Assembly (NCBI GenBank): GCA_037043455.1
Contig: JAWPHD010001351.1
Location: 1-64,000 of the forward strand
Length of the DNA stretch: 64,000 bases
Direction of reading: 5' to 3'
Source: Cyrtodaria siliqua
Taxonomy: Eukaryota; Mollusca; Bivalvia; Adapedonta; Hiatellidae
Part shown: positions 1 to 10,240 of the stretch, piece after piece
How the letters are laid out: the number at the start of each line of letters is the position of its first letter
Numbering within the stretch: position 1 is the first letter of the stretch
Notes under the pieces: generated by a model
The model's database searches: none
The model's input: only the letters and a program-made list of their open reading frames with translations
Told to the model about the DNA's origin: nothing
Position numbers and translations under genes: made by a program

Positions 1-540
1 CACCACGGCATAAGCTCTGCTGATCTCTGATCAGTCGAGCTAATAAAACAAATTGTAATGGTACAGTGAGTTTATGTTCTATATGTTCTGACAAGTAAAT
101 CCTTGTTCATACTTCAACAACCTATATATGATACCCGAGTTATAATTCGTCTTGTATGGTGCCAGTGTAGTCACTACTGTTTTGTCTCGACATGACTTTA
201 AGCGTCTGAACAGATATAGATGGGTCTGACAGGTGTAAATTCAGCAATTGCAGACTTTCAGTGGAAACAGCTTCCGAATATATTCTGTATATTCTGTTTA
301 ATAGAGATTCATGATATGTATGTAAAGTTGTGTGAAGTTGAAGGTATTTGGACAATTTTGTGGGTAAGACGTGGGTTTGGATTACAATAATTAAAATTAT
401 GGTGGCCACTCATTTTTTCAGGTATTTATTTTGATATATAATAATATGATATTATTGATATATGGAAAGACAAATTATATTCTAGAATTTTTTTTTCGGA
501 TGGATTATACCTGTACATGTTTTTGTTCCATCTTTTTTGT
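1..540. other. Left-edge stretch without a supported gene
   Basis: I see no gene here that I can support. The longest open frame is on the minus strand (140-409, 89 codons); it has no recognisable domain, no flanking splice consensus and no obvious homology, so I do not call it coding. AT-rich sequence otherwise. Confidence 0.4.
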
Positions 541-617
541 CTTAAAGCCGGTTTTTCCGAAAATGGTGAAAAATAAGTGCCTGTGTGTTTTGTGAAACAA
601 TTTTAATACAGCTTTTA

Positions 618-1470
618 GTAGGTCACAGTGACCTAGTTTTCAAGGTATGGTCAGTGGTTAATGGGAGTAAGGTGCTGTTAAAGTGTGACGAAGATCGGAC
701 ATGGTAATTGCGGAGATATAACAAAAACTGTATTTCCTGCACCCCCCCCCCCCCCCCCCCCCCCCCCCCACACCCGCCGAAACATTAATAAAAAGGTATA
801 TTTTGGATAAAGGAGGTCACAGTTTCCTAGTTTTCAGAATATGGTCATTGGTTAATGGGAGTAAGGTGATGTTAAAGTTTGATGGAGTTCGGACATGGTA
901 ATGCGGAGATATAACAAAAACTGTATTTCCTCCACCCCCAACCCCCCACCCCCCCCCCCCCCCCCCCCCCCCCCCCCACCCCGCCAAAACTTAAAGTAAA
1001 ATGTATATTTTGGATAAAGTAGGTCACAGTGACCCTAGTTTTCAGGATATGGTCAGTGGTTAATGGGAGGTAAGATGCTGTTAAATTTGATGAAGATCGG
1101 ACATGGTAATGTGGAGATATAACAAAAACTTTATTGCCTTCCCATCTCTCCCCCATTCCCCGGCCGAAACTTAAACGAAAATGTATATTTTGGAGAAAGT
1201 AGGTCACAGTGACCTAGTCTTAATGTTATGGTCCGTGGTTAATGGGAGTAAGATGCTGTTAAAGTTTGATGAAGATCGGACAAGGTAATGCGGAGATATA
1301 ACAAAACAATTATTCCCTCCCCCCTTCCGAAACTTAAACAAAAAGGTATATTTTGGAGAAAGTAGGTCACAGTAACCTAGTTTGAGGTTATGGTCAGTGG
1401 TTTTTGGAGTAAGATGTTGTTAAAGTTTGATGAAGATCGGACATGGTAATGCGGAGAAATATAGAAAAAA
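618..1470. repeat. Five-copy tandem repeat with ERE-like palindromes and poly-C tracts
   Basis: About five imperfect units of roughly 165-205 bp each begin with an AGGTCA-type palindrome (starts at 620, 814, 1021, 1201 and 1364), followed by a shared block with 'ggtcagtggttaatgggag', 'gaagatcggacatggtaatg' and 'gagatataacaaaa'. Two units carry long poly-C runs (about 742-769 and 945-977). The palindrome is exact (AGGTCACAGTGACCT) at 620-634 and 1201-1215; its 13-base core is intact at 1022-1034; it is mutated in the other two units. No protein is supported: the glycine-rich frame across 872-1207 is just translation of poly-C on the other strand. Confidence 0.85.
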
Positions 1471-1604
1471 ACAAAATGTGGACGTCCGCCGCCCGCCCAG
1501 TTACGCCAATCTATAAAAATGTAGAATATAAAGCTCATAATGAACTAAAATATGAAGGCGGTAATTTATTTAGCCCTAGATATAACACTTGAATAAAAAC
1601 GTTT

Positions 1605-3915
1605 TACACTAGTTTCAATATATGGACCAAATACGGACCAGCCTGATTTTTATGAAAATCTTTTTAAAATAGTTGAACATATCGGAAACGATACTTATCT
1701 GATATGTGGAGACTTTAATCTTGTTAAAAAAAACAGTTGGACTATCACAATTACAAAACAATTAATAATAAAAAGGCTAGAGATACTCTTTTACAAATTA
1801 TGAATGACAAACAGCTTTATGACCATATCGAGTAAATAACCCACAGATAAAGAAATTCACATGGCGACAAGCTCGACTAGACTGTTTCTTGTCACGGAAG
1901 ATCTATTACCTCATATTCGAAAAATTGAAATTGAAACAAGCTATAAATCTGATCATTCAATTGTGGGTCTTAGCCTTAACCTTAACAATACAGAACATGG
2001 TAAAGGACCGTGGAAATTTAATAACTCATTACTTACTGACAATAAATTATGATGAATGCAAAATTTGAGGAAATAAAAAAACAACATCTGTACTTGTCTA
2101 TAACAATTATTATGTTAACAATGATAACCTAAGTAGTGTCCCTAATAACGAAATTCAATTGAAATAAATGACAAACTTTTTTTAGAGAACGTTTCTTAAG
2201 GAAATAAGGGGACAAACAATATCATATAGTAGTTACAAGGGGAAAACAAGAGTTAAAAGAGAAACAGATAAATTTTTAACGTAAATAATTTAAAAAAGTC
2301 ACTAAGTGATCAGAATATAGAAGAATTAGATAATTTGAAGACAGAGTTAAGTAATATAAGGAAAGAGAAATTTAAAGGAATATGTTAAGAGCTAGGGCAA
2401 AGACTTCTTTTGCAATTTAGAAAAAAATAACGTTTTAAATAAAATGTGTCTAATATTGAAAGTAAATGGTAAAAAAATATAAGATAAAATTTTAATAGAA
2501 ACACAAACATATTATCAAAAATTATACTTAAACAATGATAGTAATCTCGAGGATATCAACTTGATAGAGGAACTAAATCCAAAATTATCCCGTAAAGAAT
2601 CTGAAAACATCACATTTACAGAGGCATCACGAACATAAAGAAATATGGTAAATTACCGCAGTCCTGGGAGTGATGGATATTCGGCAATTTTTTTAAAGTC
2701 TTCTGGAAAAAAATTAGGACATTTTGTTGTAAGATAAATGAAGTATGGCTCTGACAGTGGCCTGATGTCAATAACACAAATACAAGGCATTATAACCTGC
2801 ATCGCTAAAGAAAATAAGCCTCGACAATTCCTAAAAAATTGGCACCCTATTACTTTTTAAATACGGTATATAAAATACCATCAGGCTCTACGTAAAACGA
2901 ATTAAATCAGTACTAAGTACATTAATTGATAATGACCAAATTGGATTTATAAAAGGGCGATACATGGGGGAAAATACAAGATTACTTTATGATATAATGC
3001 AACTGGTAGAGGACCTTATCTTGGAACTTTATCTCAAAGGCTTTACAATTTTTCAAATTTGGTCCATCAATACAAAATTGGATAAAAACGTTTTATAACG
3101 ACGCACAATCTACGGTACAACAAAATGTTTTTTATCTTCATCCCTCAATATTGCCCGCGGTTGCCAACAAGGCGATCCTTTATCACCTTATATTTGTATC
3201 CTCTGTACACATATTGAAAATAAAATTAAAAAATAATATAAAAATAAACGTTATAAAAATAGGAAATACAGAGTACAAAACTGTCTCAACTTGATACTAC
3301 TGGACGGATCCGATACATCGTTAAACCAAACGTTAAATGAATTAGAGCAATTAACCAAATAGTCTGGACTGAAAGTTAATTTTGAAAAAACTGAAGTTAT
3401 TTGGATAGATTCAATGCAATATGATACAAAGTAGATAAAAATAAAATGGAAACTTTCATGGGTACAACTTATTTTAAATTATTAGGCTTAAACTTCCATG
3501 TTGACCTTGAAAAAATGATGTATTTGAATTATAAGCAAAGGTTGAAAGACTAAAGAAATCGGTAATAAACTGGAAAAAAAACCGTCAGTTAACACCACTG
3601 GGGAGAACTACTGTTAATAAAACATTGTTAATACCAGCTGTTAACCACCTTTTCCTATACCTCCCTAATCCAGATATTAATACTGTAAAAGAGAAACACA
3701 ATTTAATATATGATTTCCTGTGACAAGGACATGCAAAAATTAAATGTACAGTTATTGCCAAACAGTACTCAGATGGAGGTTTAAATATGGTAAACCTTCA
3801 ATCCTTTATAACAGGACTTAAAATCGAATGGATTAGAAGGAGATGATAATAAGTGATGGCAAAACCTATGTGGCTGCTATTTTGATAAAATTAAACAACT
3901 GTATTCAAGTAATTA
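1605..3915 (+). pseudogene. Decayed L1/Tx1-type non-LTR retrotransposon, 5' portion (endonuclease and reverse transcriptase)
   Basis: Translation in shifting frames gives the end of an apurinic-type endonuclease: 'YGPNTDQPDFYENLF' then 'LICGDFNLV' near 1620-1725, 'FTWRQARLDCFL' near 1855 and 'YKSDHSIVGLSLNLN' then 'GKGPWKFNNSLL' up to about 2040. Further on are reverse transcriptase landmarks: 'SPGSDGYSA' (about 2660), 'IGFIKGRYMGENTRLLYD' (about 2940-2995), 'ARGCQQGDPLSPYIFILC' (about 3150-3205) and 'LDGSDTSLNQTLNELEQLTK' then 'SGLKVNFEKTEVIW' (about 3300-3405). The order and wording are those of the Tx1/L1 clade. Many stops and frameshifts are present, the Y/FADD catalytic box is not recoverable, and the part between the palm motifs is deleted, so it is dead. 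The 5' end is truncated. An antisense CR1-like element interrupts it; it resumes near 5650. Confidence 0.85.
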
Positions 3916-5640
3916 TCATAATAATAATAATACACTTTATTTCAAGAAGGTACATATACATAGCATTTACAAAAAAACACAAGTCTTGTTTACAATATGG
4001 CCATCTATAAAACTACACAATGTTACAATGAATGCTTATAGTGAAAGATAAAACAGTACATGAATCATTATATAACTTCAACCAGACAGACACGTTTATT
4101 ATACTTGTAATGTAAGGTTACAAAATGCAAAATGGAGTTTCATTCTCGTGAAGCTCTTATGTCAACGGGAGTCAAGTTCCAAACTACCATTCCTGAATAT
4201 CCAAAAATACGTTTAAGAAATGTGTTCTAGGTTTTAAATGAACTATATCCTGCCGTTAGGCAGATCTTAAGTATAATTTGAATTTGAAGAGAAGGTTATG
4301 TCATCCGGAGTTAAATTGTTAAGTGATTTATAAATCATAACTCCTGTGTGATAATCACATCTGCGTTGAAAGGTAAACCACTGGAGTTCCTTAAACATTA
4401 GTTTGGACGGTGTTTTATAGGTTTCGCGAGAACGATTAGTGCGGCCCTCTTCTGGATTTTAAGTATTCTATTAATAGAGAGTTTATTTGTTTGGCCCCAT
4501 GTTATACAACAATAATAAAAAGTAGAGATAGTATAAGAGTAATAGAAAAGTTTCTTCAGTTCATAGGTTAGGTAATAAGAAATCCTTTTCAATAGATTAA
4601 TTTTGACACAAGTTTATTGCATTTTTTAGATATATGAATTTTCCACGATAATGATTCATCAAAGTATATGCCTAGTAACTGTTGTACTTTTACATTTTGA
4701 ATAGCTGTGTTATTTACTTTAAGCAACAATTCTGCACAGTTTGCTAAATTTGTGTTTCAAACCATGTATCATACACGTGGACTTTATGGGATTAATAACC
4801 ATATTATTTATCGTGCACCACTCATTAACATTTTTTAAATCTGCTTGCAATTTTGTTTGAATACACTGATTTCCCAAACGCATACAGTGTTGTATCATCT
4901 GCATACATATCTACATTGATTTGTTCAGTATACAAGGGAATGTCATTAACATATATAAAAAAAGTGTAGCGGACCTAATATGGAACCTTGAGGTAAGCCA
5001 GAAATAACAGGAAGAGCATTTGAAATTGAGTCGCCGATCTTAACTACTTGGCTTCTGTTTGACAGATAAGACTCAAATAATTTAATTGATGTTTCTGAAA
5101 AATGATTTTATTTTTAACAAAAGGATTTCGTGATCGACCAAATCAAAGGCTTTACAAAGATCTAAGAAAAGTGTGACTACAAGATTTCCTGAATCTATTT
5201 CCTTGAGACATTTATCAACAATGTATATAAGTGCCTGTGGTAAACATTATCCAGAAAAAAAATAGCATCATCCATTTAAAATAATTTTTTGGAAAGATGT
5301 TTTAAAATTATATGTTAAAATGATAAATAAATGTACCATCATTTGAAGATTTTCTTAAAATGCCGCTTTTCTATAACCACAACTTTTGATTAGGCAAGCA
5401 AAGTGTTTTATGGCATCCTGGTTTAGCAAGGGAATACGGTATGTGAATAATAAACTACTCAACTTTTATAATCGGTCACTATATATTTTTTAATAATTCA
5501 TATTTTCATTTGAAATGTTAACTGGCCTCTTTTCAACAAATATCGCTAGCGATTTATAAAACTTAATCGGCCTTGATTGGACTAGAACCTTGCTGATAAA
5601 CTTAATAAAGTATTGGTATGTGTTGCGGTAATTTCAAGTT
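3916..5640 (-). mobile_element. Antisense CR1-like non-LTR retrotransposon nested inside the L1/Tx1 copy
   Basis: Read on the minus strand this gives, in order, 'FLDLCKAFDLVDHEILL' (near 5190-5110), 'FESYLSNRSQVVKIGDS' and 'LPQGSILGPL' (near 5080-4970), 'YADDTTLYAFGKS' (near 4905-4870), then a thumb/C-terminal section 'LKKLFYYSYTISTFYYC' and 'ILKIQKRAALIVL' (4592-4430). These are the reverse transcriptase D, PQG, YADD and C-terminal blocks of the CR1/jockey group. Frameshifts separate the blocks. The 3' end is marked by an AATAAAG-containing sequence followed by an ATT-type microsatellite tail (minus strand, ending around 3916-3930), the usual end of CR1/L2-type elements. The 5' limit is uncertain (about 5450-5650), because the L1/Tx1 frame is recognisable again only from about 5650. 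Confidence 0.8.
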
Positions 5641-5649
5641 TTTAGTATT

Positions 5650-6425
5650 CGTGTTATTTTCAAAAAACCTGGGTGACTGGTTATAAAGGTTAAGTAGTGT
5701 ATAGTAAATGATAATTGAAAGTTGCTTTCATATGATGATTTTAATGAAAAAATCAATATTAAAGTAAATTTCCTGCGTTACCAAGGTATATGTATTGCAA
5801 TTAAAAATTCTCAGAATAAAAATGTCAACATGGAAGTGAAAACAACAAAATCTATTGCCAATATATTTACGTAACATTACAAAAGATTGCAAAGGAGCAA
5901 GTCGTTTGTATAAAATCTTAAATTACATCTCAGACAAACCAACTAGTCAGGAAAAATGGAAATTTATAATATGAATGAAAATGAATGGGAAATTGTCTAC
6001 AGTTTACCATTTGAAATAACAAAATACACATATCTACAATGGCTTCAGACAAAAATACTGCATAGAATATTAGCAACAAATTCTTACATAACAAAAATAA
6101 AGATAACTAAACAATGCTCTATGCACCTTCTGTAACAGAGAAACTGAAACCATAGTACATATTTTCTGGGAATGTCAAGAAACACAAAATATAATCTTGA
6201 AATCAACAAATTACTAAGAATATAACATGTACGTATAGACTTGAACGAAACAACTTTGAGTTTTGGTGTCAAAAACTTTCAGTCCTGTAAAAAAACATCT
6301 TAGTATTGAAAATAAAGCGATAAATATACAGAAGCAGATGTCTGGAAAAAAATCATTTGATAACTTAAAGGAAAGCTTAGCATTTATGTATGAAATTAAT
6401 CAAAAAACAAGAAATATCACTGTAA
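5650..6425 (+). pseudogene. L1/Tx1-type retrotransposon, 3' portion
   Basis: The L1/Tx1 reading resumes with 'VNDN', a stop, then 'KLLSYDDFNEKINIKVNF' (5704-5772) and 'LRYQGICIAIKN', followed near 6100-6190 by 'LCTFCNRETETIVHIFWECQ', the Cys/His knuckle found at the C terminus of these elements. The last in-frame part runs to 'FMYEINQKTRN' (to about 6420), giving the usual end. It matches the missing C-terminal region of the copy at 1605-3915 in both strand and order, so the two are one element split by the nested insertion. The small frame starting at 6263 is its tail running into the following tandem repeat. Confidence 0.8.
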
Positions 6426-6429
6426 GTGA

Positions 6430-7160
6430 TAAATGCCCCCCGAAGTGTCCTTTGACCTCTAGGTATGACCTTGACCTTGGAGCCATGGACCTGGATTTGT
6501 GCACGACACCTCATTTGGTTGTGGTGAGCACTTGTGCAAGTTATTTGAAAATCCATCCAGGCATGCAAAAGTTATTGACCGGACACGATTTGACCTTTGA
6601 CCTCTAAATGTAACCTTGACCTTGGGGTCACAGACATGCGTGACACATCGTCTTGTTGTGGTGAGCACTTGTGCCAAGTTATTTGAAAATCCGTCCATGA
6701 ATGCCAGAGTTATTGACCGGACACAATTTGACTTTTGACCTCCAAGTGTGACCTTGACCTTGAAGACCTGGCTTTTGCGCGCGACACATCGTCTTGTTAT
6801 GGGGGTCACTTGTGCCAAGTTATTTAAAAATCCCTGCAGGGGTTGTGACGTTACGGTCCGGACACGAAATTACGTACCTGTTTTTGACCTATAAACTTCA
6901 AGTGTAACCTTGACCTTTGAGGTACGGATCTGGGTTTTGCGCGCGACACATCATCTTGTTATGATGATCACTTGTGCCAAGTTATTTAAAAATCCCTGCA
7001 GGTGTTATGACGTTACGGTCCGGACACGAAATTGCGTACCTGTTTTTTACCTATGAACTTCAAATGTGACCTAGACCTTTGAGGTACGGACCTGGGTTTT
7101 GCGCGCGACACATCGTTTTGTTATGGTGATCACTTGTGCCAAGTTATTTCGGGGGCATAA
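6430..7160. repeat. Tandem repeat of about 135-160 bp with nuclear-receptor-type half-sites
   Basis: About five units are seen, recognised by 'cttgtgccaagttattt' at roughly 6531, 6667, 6809, 6971 and 7131, with 'gttattgaccggacac' and 'gcgcgcgacacatcgt' between. Each unit has the string TGACCTTGACCTT or a close variant (e.g. 6465-6477, 6749-6760). A perfect AGGTCA direct repeat spaced by one base occurs on the minus strand at 6591-6603. The open frames across 6263-6818 on either strand are repeat translations (note their self-similarity), not genes. Confidence 0.8.
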
Positions 7161-7480
7161 TAGCTCTTAAGAACAATGTACTGAACATGTTTGAGGAACA
7201 CTGGTCAATAGTAAAACATTTTTTGTATTATTCAAATCACAGAGGATAATGAAAAGTAAAGAGATTTTTACTTGAGAACTAACCATACTTCAAAACATTG
7301 TTAACCTCAGATTTTTACCTGACCTAATTTTACATATACTTGCACCCCCACCATTATTGGTAGCTGAAAAGAAATTAAAATCAAACCTTTAATCCCGTTT
7401 TCCCTATAACTATTGTAAAACTGATCAAACAAGGGTCCCTAAGCTCCAAATTAAAGAAAAATGAACCAAAGTTTCTTACG
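7161..7480. other. Non-coding spacer
   Basis: I see nothing recognisable in this stretch apart from AT-rich sequence between two repeat blocks. Confidence 0.4.
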
Positions 7481-7484
7481 AGAA

Positions 7485-8235
7485 AAAAAATATTACTAAA
7501 AAAACAAACTTAAAAAACCTGAATCCATAAACCAATGTTTCATATGGAAAAAATGCCTCCAGTGAGATTTGAACCCACGGCCCCTGGCGTTTCCAGTGTA
7601 TATTACCAAATATTGAAAAAGGGCCATAACTGCGCTTTTACTGGTTCGATGTGGCTGGTTTTGAAACTCGTCCGAGCTTTTATTGATATCAACAATCTGG
7701 CCAAGTTTGGGAAATATTGAATACAAAATGAAGGCGATAGAGTATTCACAAGGCTGAAATGGCAATTTGCAATAAATCAAGGGCAAATAACTCAAAATAA
7801 TCCGAGCTTTCATTAATATTACCAATCTGTTAAAGTTTGGTAAAGATTGGATGAAAATTGAAGGCCCTATCGTCTTAACAAGGCAAACTATAACATTTTG
7901 AACTAAATCAAGGGTCGTAACTCCGCTATTACTGGTTCGATCTGGCTGGTTTTCGAACATGTCCGAGCTTTCATTGATATTAGCTATCTGGTAGAGTTTG
8001 GTAAAGATCGGATGAAAAAATGAAGGCCCTGTCGTCTTAACAAGGCAAAATATAGCATTTTTAACTAAATCAAGGGCCATAACTCCGCTGTTTCTGGTCC
8101 GATCTGGCTGGTTTTCGAACTTGTCCGAGCTTTCATTGATATTAACAATCTGGTAAAGTTTGGTAAAGATCGGATGAATAATGAACGAGACAAAAGTTAA
8201 CGACAAACAAACGACGGACAACTCGGCATAAAAAC
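7485..8235 (-). repeat. Dispersed repeat: tRNA-3'-half-like head plus about 140-bp tandem units
   Basis: On the minus strand 7550-7600 reads like the T-arm and 3' end of a tRNA: 'GTGGGTTCAAATCTCAC' forms a five-base-pair stem (one G-U) around a TTCAAAT loop and resembles an RNA polymerase III B box. Attached are about four units of roughly 125-140 bp containing 'ggccataactccgctg', 'gatctggctggttttcgaac' and 'gtaaagatcggatgaa'. The same head recurs at 55960-56045 and the same body at 43090-43440. The 248-codon minus-strand frame at 7496-8242 is internally repetitive and is a translation of this repeat, so I do not call it a gene. Confidence 0.75.
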
Positions 8236-8505
8236 AAAACAAAACAATTTGAAGAAAAAAGGAATGTATTTATGCCCCCCTAACAAGGCCTACATCCTAC
8301 TAAGATTTGCAAAATTTAATTTGGCAAGAGGGTTTGCAAAAGTTACGACACCCCCAACCCCTACTCCACCCTCCCCTTAACATGAAATCATGGATCCGCC
8401 CCTGGTACCCGTGATAAAATGAGGCGTAAAACAACCACACTGGAATTATTACTTTCTAAGTCCTATATAATTATTAGATTAAATAACTATATTTATTAGT
8501 GTTTT

Positions 8506-8560
8506 ACAACAACAACAACAACAACCAACAACAGCAGCGGCAACAGCACCAGCCGCAATG
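8506..8560 (+). repeat. CAA/CAG-type microsatellite
   Basis: A run of CAA triplets grading into CAG/CGG and ACAGC repeats. No coding context is visible. Confidence 0.75.
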
Positions 8561-9250
8561 AGTTTAAAACGCTAAATAAAGTTTAAAATGCCATCCCGAT
8601 CATCTATACTCTCTCATGTCGCCCGTAACAAAATATACCATTTCACCTTATAAAATATTACAGATGGAGGGAGGTGTACAGTACTGGTTCTACCCAGTAA
8701 AAGTGGGTGGTCTGCCTCCACCCCAAAAATCGACCGTCATATATAACCTTACATGTGTTGAAAATTACGTAAAACACCATACAAACAAACAATCTAAACC
8801 TTACAAAATATGCCATTTCACGCTACAAAATATGCCATTTCGCCCAGCGGCCATATCTACGTTTTTATTTGCTTACGTGTCTGATTGTATAATGCCCATT
8901 CCGAACAAACATAATTCTTTCTTTCTTTTATTGAATACCACACATACATTAGTTCAATAAAAAGTAAACACCTGCTTTTTAGTTAATGAAGACACATATT
9001 CTCCATATCAAATGTTTGGCATTATACATGTTTCGAGCACACATCTATCTATATATCCTGCAACACCCTCTTTCGAGTATTATGTGTAGTAGTATACATT
9101 TAATCAATTTATTCTTACAACTACACACTTAAACTGCAATATAAGTAATGACAAACAAAATATGAAATTCCCATTTCACTCTAAAATGCCCATTTCGGTC
9201 CATTTCGCCCAAAACGCCCATTTCGTATTTTAGGCGTACCCGTAATATTT
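8561..9250. other. Spacer 3' of the zinc-finger gene
   Basis: Contains a fragment shared with other places in the window ('gtgggtggtctgcctcca', compare about 18950 and 19965) and repeated 'tatgccatttc' strings. The 114-codon plus-strand frame at 8616-8960 has no recognisable domain. AATAAA-type signals for the minus-strand zinc-finger gene could lie here, but I cannot choose one. Confidence 0.35.
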
Positions 9251-10240
9251 TTATAGTTCTGTTTCTTGAAATGGCTTCTCTTTATGGTGGACAGCCATGT
9301 GATTGTTAAGATGTGACTTCTGATTAAAAGTGTTGGCACATTGCGTACACTGATACGGTTTCTCTCCAGTATGTAAACGCATATGCTGAATCACATTCGA
9401 TGATGTTGAAAATCTCTTGTCACACATCTGACATATAAACGGCTTCTCTCCCGTGTGGATAGTCATATGACTGTTGAGAATTTGTTTCTGAGTAAAAGAC
9501 ATGTTACATTCTGAACAATGATACGGTTTTTCTCCAGTATGTATACGCAAATGTTGCGTCAGATACGATCTTCTTGCGAATCTCATGTCGCACACCAGAC
9601 ATTGAAATAGTTTCTCTCCAGTGTGAATAGTACCATGTCTATTATAATCTTGTTTCCGAATAAAAACTTTGCCACATTCGTTACATGTAAACCGATTATC
9701 TCCAGTGTGGATAATCATGTGTGCTTTGAGATTGTCTTTCCGTATAAAAGACAGGTCACATGCTGTGCACTGAAATGGCCTCTCTCCGGTATGTATAGAC
9801 ATATGCTGGGTAAGATATGACTGTCTTGCAAATCTCGCATCACACACCTGGCAGTTAAATCGCTTCTCTCCAGTGTGGACTGTAGTATGCTTTTCTAAAT
9901 CTTGTTTCCGAATAAAAACTTTGCCACATTCGTTACATGTAAAACCAGTGTGGACATGCATGTGTGTTTTGAGATTTTGGTTGTTCGGTATAAAAGACAG
10001 GTCATACGCTGTACACTGAAACGGCCTTTCTACAGTATGTATAAGCATGTGCTGCGTAAGATACGCTAATGCTGCAAATCTCTTTTCACATACCTGACAT
10101 ATGAATGGTTTCTCGTCCGTATGGACAATCATGTGCATAGTAAGAGTTGATTTCCGTTTAAAATGCATACCACATTCTGTACAATGAAATGGTTTCTCGT
10201 CAGTATGAATATGTCCTTGTTCGGAAAGACGTAATGCCAT
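9251..10240 (-). CDS. C2H2 zinc-finger protein, 11 fingers
   Basis: The 329-residue frame is almost entirely tandem C2H2 zinc fingers joined by TGEKP-type linkers, so the product is expected to bind nucleic acid in the nucleus, most likely as a sequence-specific DNA-binding regulator; no target can be read. Eleven fingers run from about residue 18 to 322. Ten keep C-x2-C and H-x3-H. Finger 3 has lost its second cysteine (CTAYDLSF instead of CTACDLSF) and its linker lacks three residues before 'FTCNEC'. Fingers 2-4 and 5-7 are near copies of one another ('RFA..YLTQHM', 'DLSFI', 'CNECGKVFIRKQD'), so the array grew by duplicating a three-finger block. No KRAB, BTB or SCAN domain is visible. The start at 10240 is the first Met of the frame, but there is no in-frame stop close upstream, so a 5' exon may exist. 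The C terminus is intact (ends QETEL, then stop). Confidence 0.85.
   Translation of the reverse strand: MALRLSEQGHIHTDEKPFHCTECGMHFKRKSTLTMHMIVHTDEKPFICQVCEKRFAALAYLTQHMLIHTVERPFQCTAYDLSFIPNNQNLKTHMHVHTGFTCNECGKVFIRKQDLEKHTTVHTGEKRFNCQVCDARFARQSYLTQHMSIHTGERPFQCTACDLSFIRKDNLKAHMIIHTGDNRFTCNECGKVFIRKQDYNRHGTIHTGEKLFQCLVCDMRFARRSYLTQHLRIHTGEKPYHCSECNMSFTQKQILNSHMTIHTGEKPFICQMCDKRFSTSSNVIQHMRLHTGEKPYQCTQCANTFNQKSHLNNHMAVHHKEKPFQETEL

Noticed and set aside
140..409. 89-codon minus-strand open frame at the left edge
   Set aside because: No domain, no splice context and no repeat of the pattern; length is within chance in this composition.
872..1207. Glycine-rich minus-strand frame
   Set aside because: The glycines come from poly-C tracts in a tandem repeat.
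6263..6818. Overlapping 114- and 119-codon frames on both strands
   Set aside because: Both are translations of the tandem repeat; peptides are self-repeating and the plus-strand start is the L1/Tx1 tail.
7496..8242. 248-codon minus-strand frame
   Set aside because: Internally repetitive (NINESSDKFENQPDRT-type repeats) because the DNA is a 140-bp tandem repeat that recurs at 43.1-43.4 kb.
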